Assembly: GCF_000004825.1 (NCBI RefSeq)
Contig: NW_008805064.1
Span: 1-64,000, forward strand
DNA from: Heterostelium album PN500
Lineage: Eukaryota > Evosea > Eumycetozoa > Acytosteliales > Acytosteliaceae
Length of the DNA: 64,000 nt
Direction of reading: 5' to 3'
Part shown: in pieces, positions 49,257 through 59,700 of the stretch
Position numbering within the stretch: position 1 is the first letter of the stretch
Layout: each line of letters starts with the position of its first letter
Translations under genes and position numbers: made by a program
The notes under the pieces: model-generated
Told to the model about the DNA's origin: nothing
The model's input: only the letters and a program-made list of their open reading frames with translations
Database searches by the model: none

Positions 49257-49465
49257 TTTAACTTATATATATAAACTAACTATAATACTATCAAGTGAAT
49301 TATTTAAAAAAAAGAGAAGATTTTTTTTAGAATTTTTTTTTTTTTTTGTTAACTTTAATTTAAAAAAAAAAACTACCAACAAGAGTATTGAACAAGAAAA
49401 AATTTAATATCTTTATCTAGTGATTCAAAGTTTGATTGCTATAAAATAATATAATTTAATTAAAA

Positions 49466-50794
49466 ATGATTTCAACCACTGAAACTGATTCAATCCCAAC
49501 TCGTGTTTCAGATGTATTTCAACAATACTTTAAAGAAAATAATAATATACTCATATCATCTATATCAAACAGTAATTTTGATCAAGCAGAGGATAAAAAT
49601 AAATCAATAATTAAATCATTTTTAGCATATATTTTACAATCTGAGAACAGAACCAATGAACTTGAAAAAATAATCAAGAGTCAAACTCTAGAAATAGAGT
49701 CTATGAAGTCACAATTACAATTGTGTTCAGACAATATAGCTCACCTAAAGAATTTTTTTACAATGTACTACAATCGATCAGCACCAGCACCAACAACTAA
49801 TATTAATCAACAAACAACAACAAATGGAATAGCAGCAACTCTGCCACCTCAGCTTGCACCCCTTCTAATCGCTATGCCACGTCAGGTACCTTATATAGAT
49901 GATGTCCCCATCGGTGACTCCAGAGACATAATAGAAAAGGAGTATTTTAAATTCTTTACAAAAAATTTAAAAGATGATTTTTTTATTATGGATCTTGAAT
50001 ATATTAATAATCTTTGTTGTAAGTTTATTATATGCCCTAATGTTCGAGTGAATAATATTAAGAATACTCTAGAGTCTCTATTAACATATATAAAATTTAT
50101 TTTTTAAAACAGCTAAAGTTCTAGATAAACAATATGTTATCAAAATAATTACGAAATTTAGAGAGGAGTTTCGTTCTAATTTCAGAACAGAGTTAGCTTT
50201 AAAATATAAAAACGATCCAACCGTCTACAGATTGGATTATGTTGAGAATGTAATAATGTCCAAATTCTCACAAAACACAGTAATTTCTTTGATTTGTTGG
50301 AGTTTTAAAAACAAAAAGAACACAGCGCGAAATAGGATTAGAGAAGGACAAGAGAAGTTCAAAAAGAATAACAAACACTTAATGGGAACCCATACTGAAA
50401 TTGAACTCAATGTAATGTGTACCGAAATCCCCAAAGAATACTATAGGCTCGATACTGATCCCAAAACCAAATCACCGGTCATATACCTTCACAACATGAA
50501 TGGCAACAAAGTAGAACCAATTAAACCATTACTTGATTTGGTAAATCTTTGTTTTCAATTAATATCCCCCCAACAGAATAAAAACTCCAACGCACACTTT
50601 ACAGTCGATTCGGACCCCAATTACTTCATGCTCTACAAAGAAAACGAACTCCCTATTCAATGTAAGTGTTTTTATTTACCTAATCTTTTTAATCATCTAA
50701 TAATTTTACTTTCTAATATATTACTGTAGGCAATATTAAATTGTTTAAATATATAGAACACTTCTTAACAAAGTTACTCTTGAGAAATGACTAA
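49466..50794 (+). CDS. Accessory protein of element X (388 aa, three exons)
   Basis: Exons 49466-50018, 50113-50661 and 50730-50794 join in frame. The N-terminus is acidic and then coiled-coil (about 50-90). A Pro/Thr/Gln-rich hinge follows, then a helical domain (KIITKFREEFRSNFRTELAL), then the region shared with the element Y gene (LHNMNGNKVEPIKPLLDLVN, DPNYFMLYKENELPIQ, NIKLFKYIEHFLTKLL), with the same phase-1 last junction. No known domain is recognised. Its presence in two separate elements suggests a real role in transposition. Confidence 0.6.
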
Positions 50795-50827
50795 AAAAAA
50801 CACCACGGAAGCTAAAAAAACAAAAGA

Positions 50828-51055
50828 TTGCTAGACGGAATTCAAAATCATAACAATGAAAGAATATCTCGCGTGAGATCAGAGTTCGCAACAACTACAA
50901 CTACTACTGGTCCATCTTCATCGATAGCCACTACAATTATAATTCCTCCACCTCCAACAGTACCAGAACACCATGAAGATATTCCAACGAGTTCAACTAC
51001 TACAACTACTACCACAACCTCTACTACCACCACATCCTCTACTACCAACCAATAG
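50828..51055 (+). pseudogene. Thr/Ser/Pro-rich tail remnant
   Basis: This 75-codon frame of Thr, Ser and Pro lies just behind the stop of the element X accessory gene. The element Y homologue ends in a Pro/Gln/Thr-rich tail that is part of the same protein, so this may be the detached tail. It could equally be an unused frame. Confidence 0.3.
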
Positions 51056-51211
51056 ATATTATATAACATTTGCTTGAATCTAAAAAACCTTGATAACATC
51101 CACCTATCTTTTAAAATCAATTTTATTTTGCTTCTTTTAATTAATTAAACAATTTTATTTAAATATTTATTGAACAATATTAATTTTAAGCGCCTTTTTT
51201 GATCACTATTT

Positions 51212-51244
<33 letters not shown>

Positions 51245-51809
51245 ATTTCAAAACCAATTTGATTTATTTATTTTTTTTTTTTTATTTTGGCATTTTGTAT
51301 TTTATTTTAATATATATAATAGTCAAGGTATATATTACCCTACCTAGCAGTCAAAGGTATGTTATATTTTAAACACATTTCAACTATTAATATTATAAGA
51401 AGCATTCTAATTATAATACTATTTATCTTTTCTAGAGTAATCACAGCTGTAATGAAACAACAATGGTATGTTTGAAAATAAAAAGTTCATTATTAATAAT
51501 CACTAACTTAGTATTTAGTATTTACTACAGGTGCTAGAATATTCAAGAATATTTACCCAGCAGTCAAAGGTATGTTAACATTATATTATATTCTCAAAAC
51601 TTTTTTTGATCAACTATTAATTAAAAATTATCTAAATTAAAATATTTATCTAGTCGTGATTCAGCAACTAATACAGTGTGATTAAGTATGTATAATGTAA
51701 TCAATTCATTTAAGAAAAATATATGTTAACATTTATTTCAATATTTTTTAATTCTAGAATGATAGTTCCCTACATTCAGATGAAACTCTAGAGAATCATT
51801 CCACTATCA
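51056..51809. other. Non-coding region with micro-exon-like blocks
   Basis: A T tract (51211-51243) is followed by short plus-strand blocks bounded by AG and GTATG signals. An AGCAGTCAAAGGTATGTTA unit occurs at about 51347 and 51563, and peptides such as GARIFKNIYPAVK can be read. No complete gene could be built. Confidence 0.35.
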
Positions 51810-51988
51810 TTAAGCTCTGTTCGCGTCCTGCTTCTCGAAATGCGCCAGTTGGAAACGAGTATCAAACTTTGGCGACCAACGATGTGGCATTGCCGCGAGC
51901 ATCGACTGCTTGTAGCTCTTCCAACTGACCTCACCGATGTGCTCTAACAGCGAATACACATGTTGGTGCATGCACCAGTGCCAGATAC
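51810..51988 (-). pseudogene. Host-gene terminal exon inside element X
   Basis: An exon of 179 bases, preceded on the minus strand by TTCTGCAG, encodes WHWCMHQHVYSLLEHIGEVS and SYKQSMLAAMPHRWSPKFDT and ends EKQDANRA plus a stop. Its G+C content is far above that of the flanks and similar to host exons. No upstream exon is seen, so it looks like a fragment captured by the transposon. The source gene is not recognised. Confidence 0.5.
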
Positions 51989-52394
51989 CTGCAGAATTAA
52001 GTTCTAATCAAAAAAATAAAATAAAATAAAATTAAATAAATCATATTTTAAATTATTAAATTATTATTTTTTTAATCAAATAAATATATAAATTTATTTT
52101 TTGAATTTCGCGCCAAATTGAAAGAATACATGTAGATATTTTTATAATAATATTATTGATTGGCTTCGGCATAATTGAACATAATATCTTTTGTTTTCTT
52201 TATGCCGAGAGGTTTATGATTCTTTGAAGTGGTGCACTGAGGTTTATGATGTTTCTAATAGATATTTAAAATTAACAGAAAAACAAATGTGCAACAATGT
52301 CCAAATGCTTTTGAACATTGATATGTCCAAAAGCCTCTTAAATGTCCAAAATTGATTTCTAGAGTCTGATCAGTCGGATGATGAAACTGTCAAA

Positions 52395-53070
52395 ATGCCC
52401 ATTGATAAGATTAAATATACACGTAATACCACTCCAAAGTCTGCAAGATCCAATAGAAACCGAACTGTGGTAGAATTCTCTAGTCAAGCTTTGAGAGATG
52501 CAAGAGCAAGAATTAGAGCTGTCTCCTTCAACGACATGCTGTTGGCATCAAACAAAGACTTGATTGAAAGAGCTGCCCAATTCTTGGTATCGAACCCACT
52601 ACTTGGCGACGAAGGAGCATTCGAGGCAGCAGTCACCGAAAGAGTTGATCTACTCGGAATCCAATCTCTGGTCTCTAGTCATTTGAGAGACCAAGTCAAA
52701 AACTATACTGCCAAGATTCCATTATTCGTTCCAGATATGAGCGACACCCAAACATTCATATCCCAAGTGGAGAACGTAGTACCAGAAGATAGGTTACGCT
52801 GCGTCATTGCTTTAAGCAAACTCTCAGAGGAAGCCATCACTTCGGTTTCATCAGCAGAAGATGCAGAAATCCTAAAACGTACAATGAAATGGAAAGAATT
52901 TGCCTCTATTCTAACCAATACCTTCGGTACAAAACGAGAATCCGATGAATACGTTACCGATCTTAAGAATTTGAGACTTGAACAATTCGAAACCACTCAC
53001 AAGTTCATTATCAAATTCCGAGAGATCTATAGTAAATCACGTCTTTCTCAAACTGACATCGCCACACAGC
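52395..53070 (+). CDS. Gag segment of the LTR element (fossil)
   Basis: The frame encodes a helical Gag-like region (MPIDKIKYTRNTTPKSARSN, later VYTDLKNLRLEQFETTHKFI-type Gag helices). It lies between element X and the Harbinger-like insertion in the gag part of the LTR retrotransposon. Confidence 0.6.
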
Positions 53071-53507
53071 TTTACCACTTTGATTTCTTCGTATTTTGTT
53101 CCACCCACACTAATTTATGCGTAAAAATACTCGACTTAGATTTTTTTCGAAAAAAAAAAACTCATTCTAGGTTGACCACTTTAAATTTAAAAAAAAATGT
53201 TTTTTTTTTCAATTTTGCCAAGGTTACCAATATTAAATTTTCGATCAAAAAAAAAAAAAAAATCGACTTAATATAAATCATTGAATAATAATCATATATA
53301 TTGAATAATAAAATAATTTTATCGCTCCTTACATACTTATACTATTAGCTAATCTTTATATTTATATTAATAATTAAATCGTTATCATTATTAAATAAGT
53401 GTATAGTAAAAATCAATAAATAAAAATAAAATAAAAAGAATCATAATTTAATAAATAAGGTAATTTCAACGATTTTCACTTAACATTTTAATACAATATA
53501 ATTTCAT

Positions 53508-53749
53508 TTATTTATCTATAAGATATACTACATCTAACTTCACCTTTTCCATATAACTTCTTTCTTTTCCTTCTCTATACGATATAGTTCTTTTGTTATT
53601 ATCATTTATTGTATAATCATCTTCTAAACCTTCACACATTACTTCTACAAGTGCTCTGTGCACTTTCACAACTCTACCTTTATAATATCTTTTATCAATG
53701 CATATCAACACCTCTTTATCTATGATATTAGCAGTTGTTTTTATAGTAT
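53508..53749 (-). pseudogene. Tudor/chromo-like exon in the Harbinger-like insertion
   Basis: An acceptor at 53750-53751 opens a frame with VLICIDKRYYKGRVVKVHRA and CEGLEDDYTI, ending VYLIDK and a stop. The pattern resembles one Tudor/Agenet barrel like those in the X, Y and B proteins. No first exon is visible, so it is a fragment. Confidence 0.4.
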
Positions 53750-53820
53750 CTAAATATTTTAACTAATTATATAATTATCCAAAGTGGGTTGCACAGCATA
53801 ACCATTAGTAAGAAATCTGA

Positions 53821-54496
53821 TATTATATAATCATCTATGGGTCGATCAAGGATGTCAATGAAATCATACAGCTGATAAGCATCATGGTCCAGCGGCTACC
53901 GAGTGGCCAGTGCATAGGTGACAGTGGATCGATCTGTTTCTACCTGTTCAAGTTGATTCCGTTCCTCTCGAGTCAGCAGCACGTTCGAGACGCGCAACTA
54001 CTTGACAACCTGATAAACACCATCCGATCGATTCTCTACTTGCTGGTCAACGATTTTAACATGCTCTCGATCTTCATGCATAAAACACTACTTATATTCC
54101 AAGATATCCAAGAGATATATGAACAATTGAAAGATAACAATAACAACAACAGCTTACAATTCTCAATACTTTTAAAGACATTCTGTGAGTTATCTTCAAT
54201 GTTTACCAATACGAAATCAATGTCATTCTTGGATATTGAAACACTTAAAGTTAACAACAACAACAACAATAACAACAATGAACAACACAACAATTACAAA
54301 CACCAGAGATGGAGTACTCATTACTTTGACATCGTTCGATATGGTTATTTCATTGATGAGTGGATTACAACAGGTAATTAGCTACATTTTCGAATCGACC
54401 AGTCTATTCCTACCGGAGGTGATCACACTATTTTGGTTCACACTATCATTCATATTGAAATCAAACATTACCACCACCGATATAAAGCTATTAAAT
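53821..54496 (+). pseudogene. Unrecognised helical host-gene fragment
   Basis: A G+C-rich frame includes VQRLPSGQCIGDSGSICFYL, LLDNLINTIRSILYLLVNDF and, after an Asn run, a helical hydrophobic part readable in the +1 frame (SGLQQVISYIFESTSLFLPE). The change of frame falls in the Asn repeat (about 54250-54310), so it is broken or has a slipped repeat. The style is that of a HEAT-type hel­ical protein; no family is recognised. It lies between transposon ends and is therefore probably captured. Confidence 0.4.
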
Positions 54497-54804
54497 GTAA
54501 GTAGAATAATAACATATTATCATCATAGAATAATAGATTACTAATTCGCATATTTATTCTAAAGTTATAGGTAAATAAATAAAATAATTTATAAATCACT
54601 AAAAAATTTTTATTTTAGATTAATAAATGGAACAAAGTACGATTTTAATGAGAAAGAAACGGCAACTACTGTTTTCAATTGTATTATAGTCCGTTCAGTT
54701 TTTTTATTTTTATTTTTTTTAATTGGGGTGTTTCATGTTACAGTATTTGAAAAAAAAAAAAAAAATTTCAAAAAATAGATGGACAAAAGTACGAAAAAAT
54801 CACA

Positions 54805-57800
54805 GTGAGTTTGCTTCCTAGCAACATTAAAGCAGATCCAGAATTAACCAAGGCACATCGTAAGAAGAACATCAATGCTTTGACCAAAAGATTAAATGAT
54901 TTAGGTCGAAAGCAACTCGACGATAAACTTCGGTTAAAAAGGGAGGAGAAAGTGATGCATTTCACCACTCGAAATCATCACAATACACCTAATGTACAAC
55001 CAAATCTTTCCCAGAAATGGTCACCAAACAATACCAATAAAAGATCTCCACCACCAAGTGTCGGTCAAAATAAAACCAAATTCACCGTAAAGAAGTCCAA
55101 GATTGGTACTTGCTCTATCTGCAATAAGGGTAACCATCTTCCAAATGAATGTTTCTACGGGAAGTTTGGAAAATTCCGAGATATCGATCCAGCCACTGGC
55201 CAAAGAAAGCAAGCTAATGCATTCTTATGTTCGATGCCTGGAACCATAAATAACATGTATGTTAATATTTTTATTGACAGTTGTAGTAACATTAACTTAC
55301 TCTCATTTGATCTATTACAGGAAAGTGACATCAAGAATCTAACCGATGTCAACATTACCTTAAATGGGATTAATAAAGACAGTTCTACATTATCAAAACA
55401 AATAAATAAAAATATAACAATCAATAATAAAGTATTTAAAATACCATTTTTTATAATCAATTCTAAAACAAACTTTATTCTTTTGGGAACAGAGACGTTA
55501 CAAAATTTAAATTTGAAAATTGATTTTAAAAATAAAATTATATCTTTACCTAACGCTGATAAAGAAAACAATATTAAAGAACTAGCTATCAAATTCAACA
55601 CTCTAAACGATTCTATTCAAACTAATTTAATTGAAACTAGAAATTGTTTAATTTCGCAAAGCGAGAGTGATAATGATGAATGTTGTGCTTTAGTATATTT
55701 AAATGATATTAGTGTAGATGAGAATACAAATAAATCAAACACACACGAAAAGTTGGATGAAAGTAAAAATTCTAACCACACTTTTGAATCAAATCTTTCA
55801 AAGAAAATAAAAAATCTCATTTTAAATAAATACCCTGATGTGGTTAAACCTTTTGACAAAGAATTACCCCCATCTCGCGGAGATTTTGATTTTAAAATAA
55901 ATTTGACGGTGGACCAACCCCCAAAACCAAAAAATTATCCAATCCCGCATTCATTTTTAGATGAATTGGAAAAACAAATAAACACTTATTTGGAAAATGG
56001 TCAAATCACCCCATCTCAATCCGCATTTGCGGCACCCCTTTTATTTATTAAAAAGAAAGATGGAGGTTGGAGACTCTGTGTAGACTACAGATCTCTAAAT
56101 GGTATAACTATCAAAGATACATACCCATTACCAAACATCACTGAAGTTCTTAACAATACAAGAGATGGTGTTCTCTTCTCTAAAATTGACCTACTCCAAG
56201 GTTACCACCAGATTAGAGTTCATGAGAAGGATCAATCTAAGACAGCATTTCGAACTTCATTCGGTGTATTCCAATATATTGTATTACCATTTGGACTCAC
56301 AAACGCACCAGCGTGTTTTCAGAGACTCATGGACAGTATATTCCAAAGACATGTAATTGCAAAAAAATTACTTGTTTACCTCGATGATTTGTTAATCAAA
56401 ACAAACATTGATGATGAAGACAAACACATTCAAGATGTTTTAGAAATTGTTGATTTATTAAATCAAAACAAATTAAAAATAAAACTAACTAAATGTATTT
56501 TTGGTCAATACTCACTTGAATATCTCGGCCATATTATTGGTCATAATAAATTGATTCCTATAAATGATAAAATCTTAGCAATCAAAAATTGGAAACAACC
56601 TATCACAAAGAGAGAATTGAGAGGATTCTTAGGTTTGACAAACTACTACCGAAAGTTTATCCCCAAACTCTCTGAAATAGAAGCTCCATTAATTGATATA
56701 GCTAGAAAGAATAAATTATTTAAATGGGAAGATATACATACAGAGACATTCAATTTGATTAAAAACCAAATAAGCGATAGTAGTTTTCTTTTTATACCTG
56801 ATTATAAGTTAACATTTCACATCGATTGTGACGCCTCCAATGATGGAATAGGTCATGTCATTTATCAATACAAAGACAATATTGAACAAGAAGATAACAA
56901 ACAAATTGTTCTTTATGGATCCAAGAAGTTTAACACAACCGAAAGGGATTACCATGTCTTTGAACAAGAGGTTATGGCAATCAAACATGCTCTCGAATCT
57001 AACTACCACATGCTATTAGGTTATAAGATAGTTATTCATACCGATCACCAAAATATACTTTTTATAAATAATAAACTTAATGACAATACAAAACCTAAAT
57101 TAATTAGGTGGTTACAATACATTTTCTCTTTTAATCCAACTCTTATTTATAAAAAAGGATCTGATAATGTAATTGCTGATGGTTTAAGTCGTTACACTTA
57201 CTCCACCACCATTTCCATTGATGATAATGATCTAATTGCAATGATTGAAAATGGATATATTGAAGAAGAAACACAAATAAAGAATAAAACAATACACACA
57301 TCAAAATATTATAAATCTAAATCTGTGAAAACAGAAGGTAAACTTAAATATTTTGAAGATAAAATAGTAGTTCCTCAAGTTCGCTCTATTATTAAACGTA
57401 TTCTTTTCATATACCATGATTCATTACTTGCAGGTCATCATGGAATAGAACAAACTTTAGAACTAATAAGTAGACATTTTATTTGGGAAGGAATAGCCAA
57501 AGATGTCACTAATTATGTCAAAGCTTGTCATACCTGTAACAAAGCAACTGATGCTCGTGGACAATCAATTGGTAAACTTCAACCACTTATTGTTCCAACT
57601 AAATGTTTTGAAAGCATCAGTATGGATTTTATTCCATTAATTGATACAGAATACAAAGGTATTAAATATAATAAAGTCTGGGTAATTGTTGATCGTCTAT
57701 CAAAGATGGTACGACTCATACCAGTTCATTCAACTTACACTTCTAAAGATTTAGCAGAAATCTTTATGAAAGAAATATTCAAACATCATGGCATGCCTGT

Positions 57801-59160
57801 TGAAATTGTCTCTGATAGAGATTCAAAGTTTACTAGTAAATTTTGGAAAGATCTGATGGATATATTAAATTGTGAAATCAGAACTACCACTGCAGAAAAT
57901 CAACAGGCCAATGGACAAGTGGAAAGTATAATCAGATACTTAGGTAACTTGTTTCGTAAAGCTATCATTGCAACTTACAATGAAGAAAACCATGATGAAT
58001 GGATAACTTTAGTTGATACAATTGAATTTTGTGTAAACAATTCCATCCATCACGGATGCGAATACTCTCCTTTTAAAATATATACAGGTGAAAATCCAAT
58101 AACACCACTCTCTCTTATTCAATACAAATTGAAAATGAACTCATCAAAAGTTGATATCGAAAACATGATCAACTCAAAGAGAAATCAACTCAAAATTGTT
58201 AGAAATTGGTTATTCGATAATCAATATAACATGAGAATTCAATATAATAAGAATAAGAAAGAAATGGATATTAAAGTAGGTGATAGTGTTTATCTAAGAA
58301 AGTTTAGATCAAACCCTAAAAACAAAATCAAATTAGAAACAAGATTTGATGGTCCATACGAAGTAACAAATGTCAATGGATTAAATGTCACAGTTGCCAA
58401 CGTTGAATCTGGTACAAAGAGAAAGAGAATCAATCCATCTTTCACTAGACACGCTAAATACTTCAAGAAACACAACTCTTTAGACGATGAGGATGATGAT
58501 AATATTGAATTTGGCGAAGTTGAAGAAGAAGATGAAATTGAAATCGATTCAATTACTCAAAATGAACAAAACAATCAGAATAACAACAACGACGACACAG
58601 ATGACACTGAAGCCATGGACATTGATTCAGAATTAGATTTGATAACAAACAACAATTCAACTATAAACAACAATCCACCTATCAATACACCAGATTCAAA
58701 TACCTTAATTTTGGATAATATTCCAAACTCAACTACTACTCATCCAATCATTCATAATACATTGACATTCCACAATGAAAGAGGATTTTCAGAATCTTCT
58801 GAAATCACTAATTTCCAGAGAATATCTGCCAAAGAAATCAAAGAAGCATTCGAAAAGAAGAATAAGTTAACTGTCCTTGAAGAATACATCCAATACCACA
58901 ATTCCCATCCGAACCATCCACCAACCAAACAAAGTGCCAAGATACTCATAGCCTTGATCAACGCCAATATCATTCGTAAAGATACAATGTTCGTCACAAG
59001 AAAGAGAACCTTCAATCTCACCAACAAGAGAGATGCCAAGACCGAATATCTTTTCAATATAGGAGGAGTCCAAGGATGGATACTGGATAACGATGTTCAC
59101 CAATCATATAAGTCTTTAACCGGAGACTATAGAAATTGGTTGAAAACTAATTCAAACTAA
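54805..59160 (+). CDS. Ty3/gypsy Pol polyprotein frame (fossil element part)
   Basis: The open frame of about 1450 codons holds, in order: a CCHC zinc knuckle (CSICNKGNHLPNEC), an aspartic protease-like block (FIDSCSNINLLSF), reverse transcriptase with YLDDLL and GFLGLTNYYRKF, RNase H (DASNDGIG), integrase with its zinc-binding HHCC region and DDE core (MDFIP, SDRDSKF, NGQVES), a GPY/F module (DGPYEV) and an acidic, Asn-rich extension with a further basic domain. Family: Ty3/gypsy, Skipper-like. No frame breaks were seen within it. It belongs to the element bounded by the LTRs at 31894 and 59167. Confidence 0.85.
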   Translation: MSLLPSNIKADPELTKAHRKKNINALTKRLNDLGRKQLDDKLRLKREEKVMHFTTRNHHNTPNVQPNLSQKWSPNNTNKRSPPPSVGQNKTKFTVKKSKIGTCSICNKGNHLPNECFYGKFGKFRDIDPATGQRKQANAFLCSMPGTINNMYVNIFIDSCSNINLLSFDLLQESDIKNLTDVNITLNGINKDSSTLSKQINKNITINNKVFKIPFFIINSKTNFILLGTETLQNLNLKIDFKNKIISLPNADKENNIKELAIKFNTLNDSIQTNLIETRNCLISQSESDNDECCALVYLNDISVDENTNKSNTHEKLDESKNSNHTFESNLSKKIKNLILNKYPDVVKPFDKELPPSRGDFDFKINLTVDQPPKPKNYPIPHSFLDELEKQINTYLENGQITPSQSAFAAPLLFIKKKDGGWRLCVDYRSLNGITIKDTYPLPNITEVLNNTRDGVLFSKIDLLQGYHQIRVHEKDQSKTAFRTSFGVFQYIVLPFGLTNAPACFQRLMDSIFQRHVIAKKLLVYLDDLLIKTNIDDEDKHIQDVLEIVDLLNQNKLKIKLTKCIFGQYSLEYLGHIIGHNKLIPINDKILAIKNWKQPITKRELRGFLGLTNYYRKFIPKLSEIEAPLIDIARKNKLFKWEDIHTETFNLIKNQISDSSFLFIPDYKLTFHIDCDASNDGIGHVIYQYKDNIEQEDNKQIVLYGSKKFNTTERDYHVFEQEVMAIKHALESNYHMLLGYKIVIHTDHQNILFINNKLNDNTKPKLIRWLQYIFSFNPTLIYKKGSDNVIADGLSRYTYSTTISIDDNDLIAMIENGYIEEETQIKNKTIHTSKYYKSKSVKTEGKLKYFEDKIVVPQVRSIIKRILFIYHDSLLAGHHGIEQTLELISRHFIWEGIAKDVTNYVKACHTCNKATDARGQSIGKLQPLIVPTKCFESISMDFIPLIDTEYKGIKYNKVWVIVDRLSKMVRLIPVHSTYTSKDLAEIFMKEIFKHHGMPVEIVSDRDSKFTSKFWKDLMDILNCEIRTTTAENQQANGQVESIIRYLGNLFRKAIIATYNEENHDEWITLVDTIEFCVNNSIHHGCEYSPFKIYTGENPITPLSLIQYKLKMNSSKVDIENMINSKRNQLKIVRNWLFDNQYNMRIQYNKNKKEMDIKVGDSVYLRKFRSNPKNKIKLETRFDGPYEVTNVNGLNVTVANVESGTKRKRINPSFTRHAKYFKKHNSLDDEDDDNIEFGEVEEEDEIEIDSITQNEQNNQNNNNDDTDDTEAMDIDSELDLITNNNSTINNNPPINTPDSNTLILDNIPNSTTTHPIIHNTLTFHNERGFSESSEITNFQRISAKEIKEAFEKKNKLTVLEEYIQYHNSHPNHPPTKQSAKILIALINANIIRKDTMFVTRKRTFNLTNKRDAKTEYLFNIGGVQGWILDNDVHQSYKSLTGDYRNWLKTNSN

Positions 59161-59166
59161 AGACAG

Positions 59167-59700
59167 TGTTCTAAAATTAACATTTTAGAATTATAATAAC
59201 CAAATCAACTGACACTTCAATAATTTATTAAGAATTCAACTATCACAATTCAAACAGTTTATGGACACGATTTCAAATAACTTAAATTAATAATCCAGCT
59301 GTTTAACAATAATTAAATATATTAGAATAATATCAACATTCAGTGAATCAACAAAATATCAATCTACCAAAGTTAACATAAAGAAATAACCAACAAGTTA
59401 ATCTACAATGAATACCAAACTAGTTAATCAAGAACAGATTTCTGAGATTGAGCAACTGCACTGGTCGAAGAAATCCAACAGTATAAATACCTTGGAAATC
59501 CATTATAGAAATTAATTAATTATTCAACATTATTCAACATTACCAAATATTATTCTTATCTTCAAATTGTAAAATAAATAAATTATTATCTTTAAATATT
59601 ATACTGTAAATTATATCTCTAAACTTTATTACATTCATTAAATCTATATTCCTCGTACCAGAACTATTCCTAAAGTAATTCCTAATCTTATATCAAAGTT
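59167..59700 (+). repeat. 3' LTR
   Basis: The 534 bases match 31894-32427 except at about two positions. The LTR starts seven bases after the pol stop region, behind a short purine-rich run. Confidence 0.85.

Larger units (their letters stand above)
33979..52357. mobile_element. DNA transposon X (TNP2/CACTA-like, composite, 18.4 kb)
   Basis: The ends carry short inverted repeats: AATGAAATTTGGAC at 33979-33992 and the complement of AATCAATTTTGGAC at 52344-52357 (12 of 14 match). TCTAGA flanks both sides (33973-33978 and 52358-52363). Subterminal TTTGGACA/TGTCCAAA copies recur at both ends (33988, 34002, 52303, 52330, 52344), as in CACTA-type elements. Its genes are a double Tudor-like protein, a large transposase and an accessory protein, all on the plus strand. 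Element Y is inserted into the transposase gene. Assigning the superfamily rests on transposase motifs; the 6-base flanking repeat is not the usual 3-base CACTA duplication. Confidence 0.65.
53076..54807. mobile_element. Harbinger-like insertion in the gag region, carrying gene fragments
   Basis: The left end CACTTTGATTTCTTCG and the right end CGAAAAAATCACAGTG are inverted repeats of about 30 bases. The left 341 bases match the complement of 1-336, so this is the same family as the element at the window start. The inside has no transposase but holds a Tudor-like exon and a G+C-rich host-like coding fragment, which makes it a non-autonomous, gene-carrying copy. No clear target duplication is seen. 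Confidence 0.6.
31894..59700 (+). mobile_element. Ty3/gypsy-type LTR retrotransposon, split by nested insertions
   Basis: Two 534-base LTRs in the same orientation enclose a gag-like frame, a gag segment and a long pol frame. The element is broken by two large insertions in the gag region: DNA transposon X (33979-52357) and a Harbinger-like element (53076-54807). The pol frame is open. I count two differences between the LTRs, which points to a young insertion, comparable to Skipper-like chromoviral elements of dictyostelids. No matching target-site duplication is visible (TTTAT on the left, GTAAG on the right), so the two ends may not derive from one simple insertion. Confidence 0.7.

Noticed and set aside
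33979-52357. X and Y as Polinton-like or other capsid-bearing elements
   Set aside because: No DNA polymerase B, capsid, ATPase or protease motif was seen; the large genes carry TNP2-like transposase motifs instead.
58500-59160. Chromodomain at the end of the pol frame
   Set aside because: Skipper elements have one, but the C-terminal extension here shows no clear chromodomain aromatic cage pattern.
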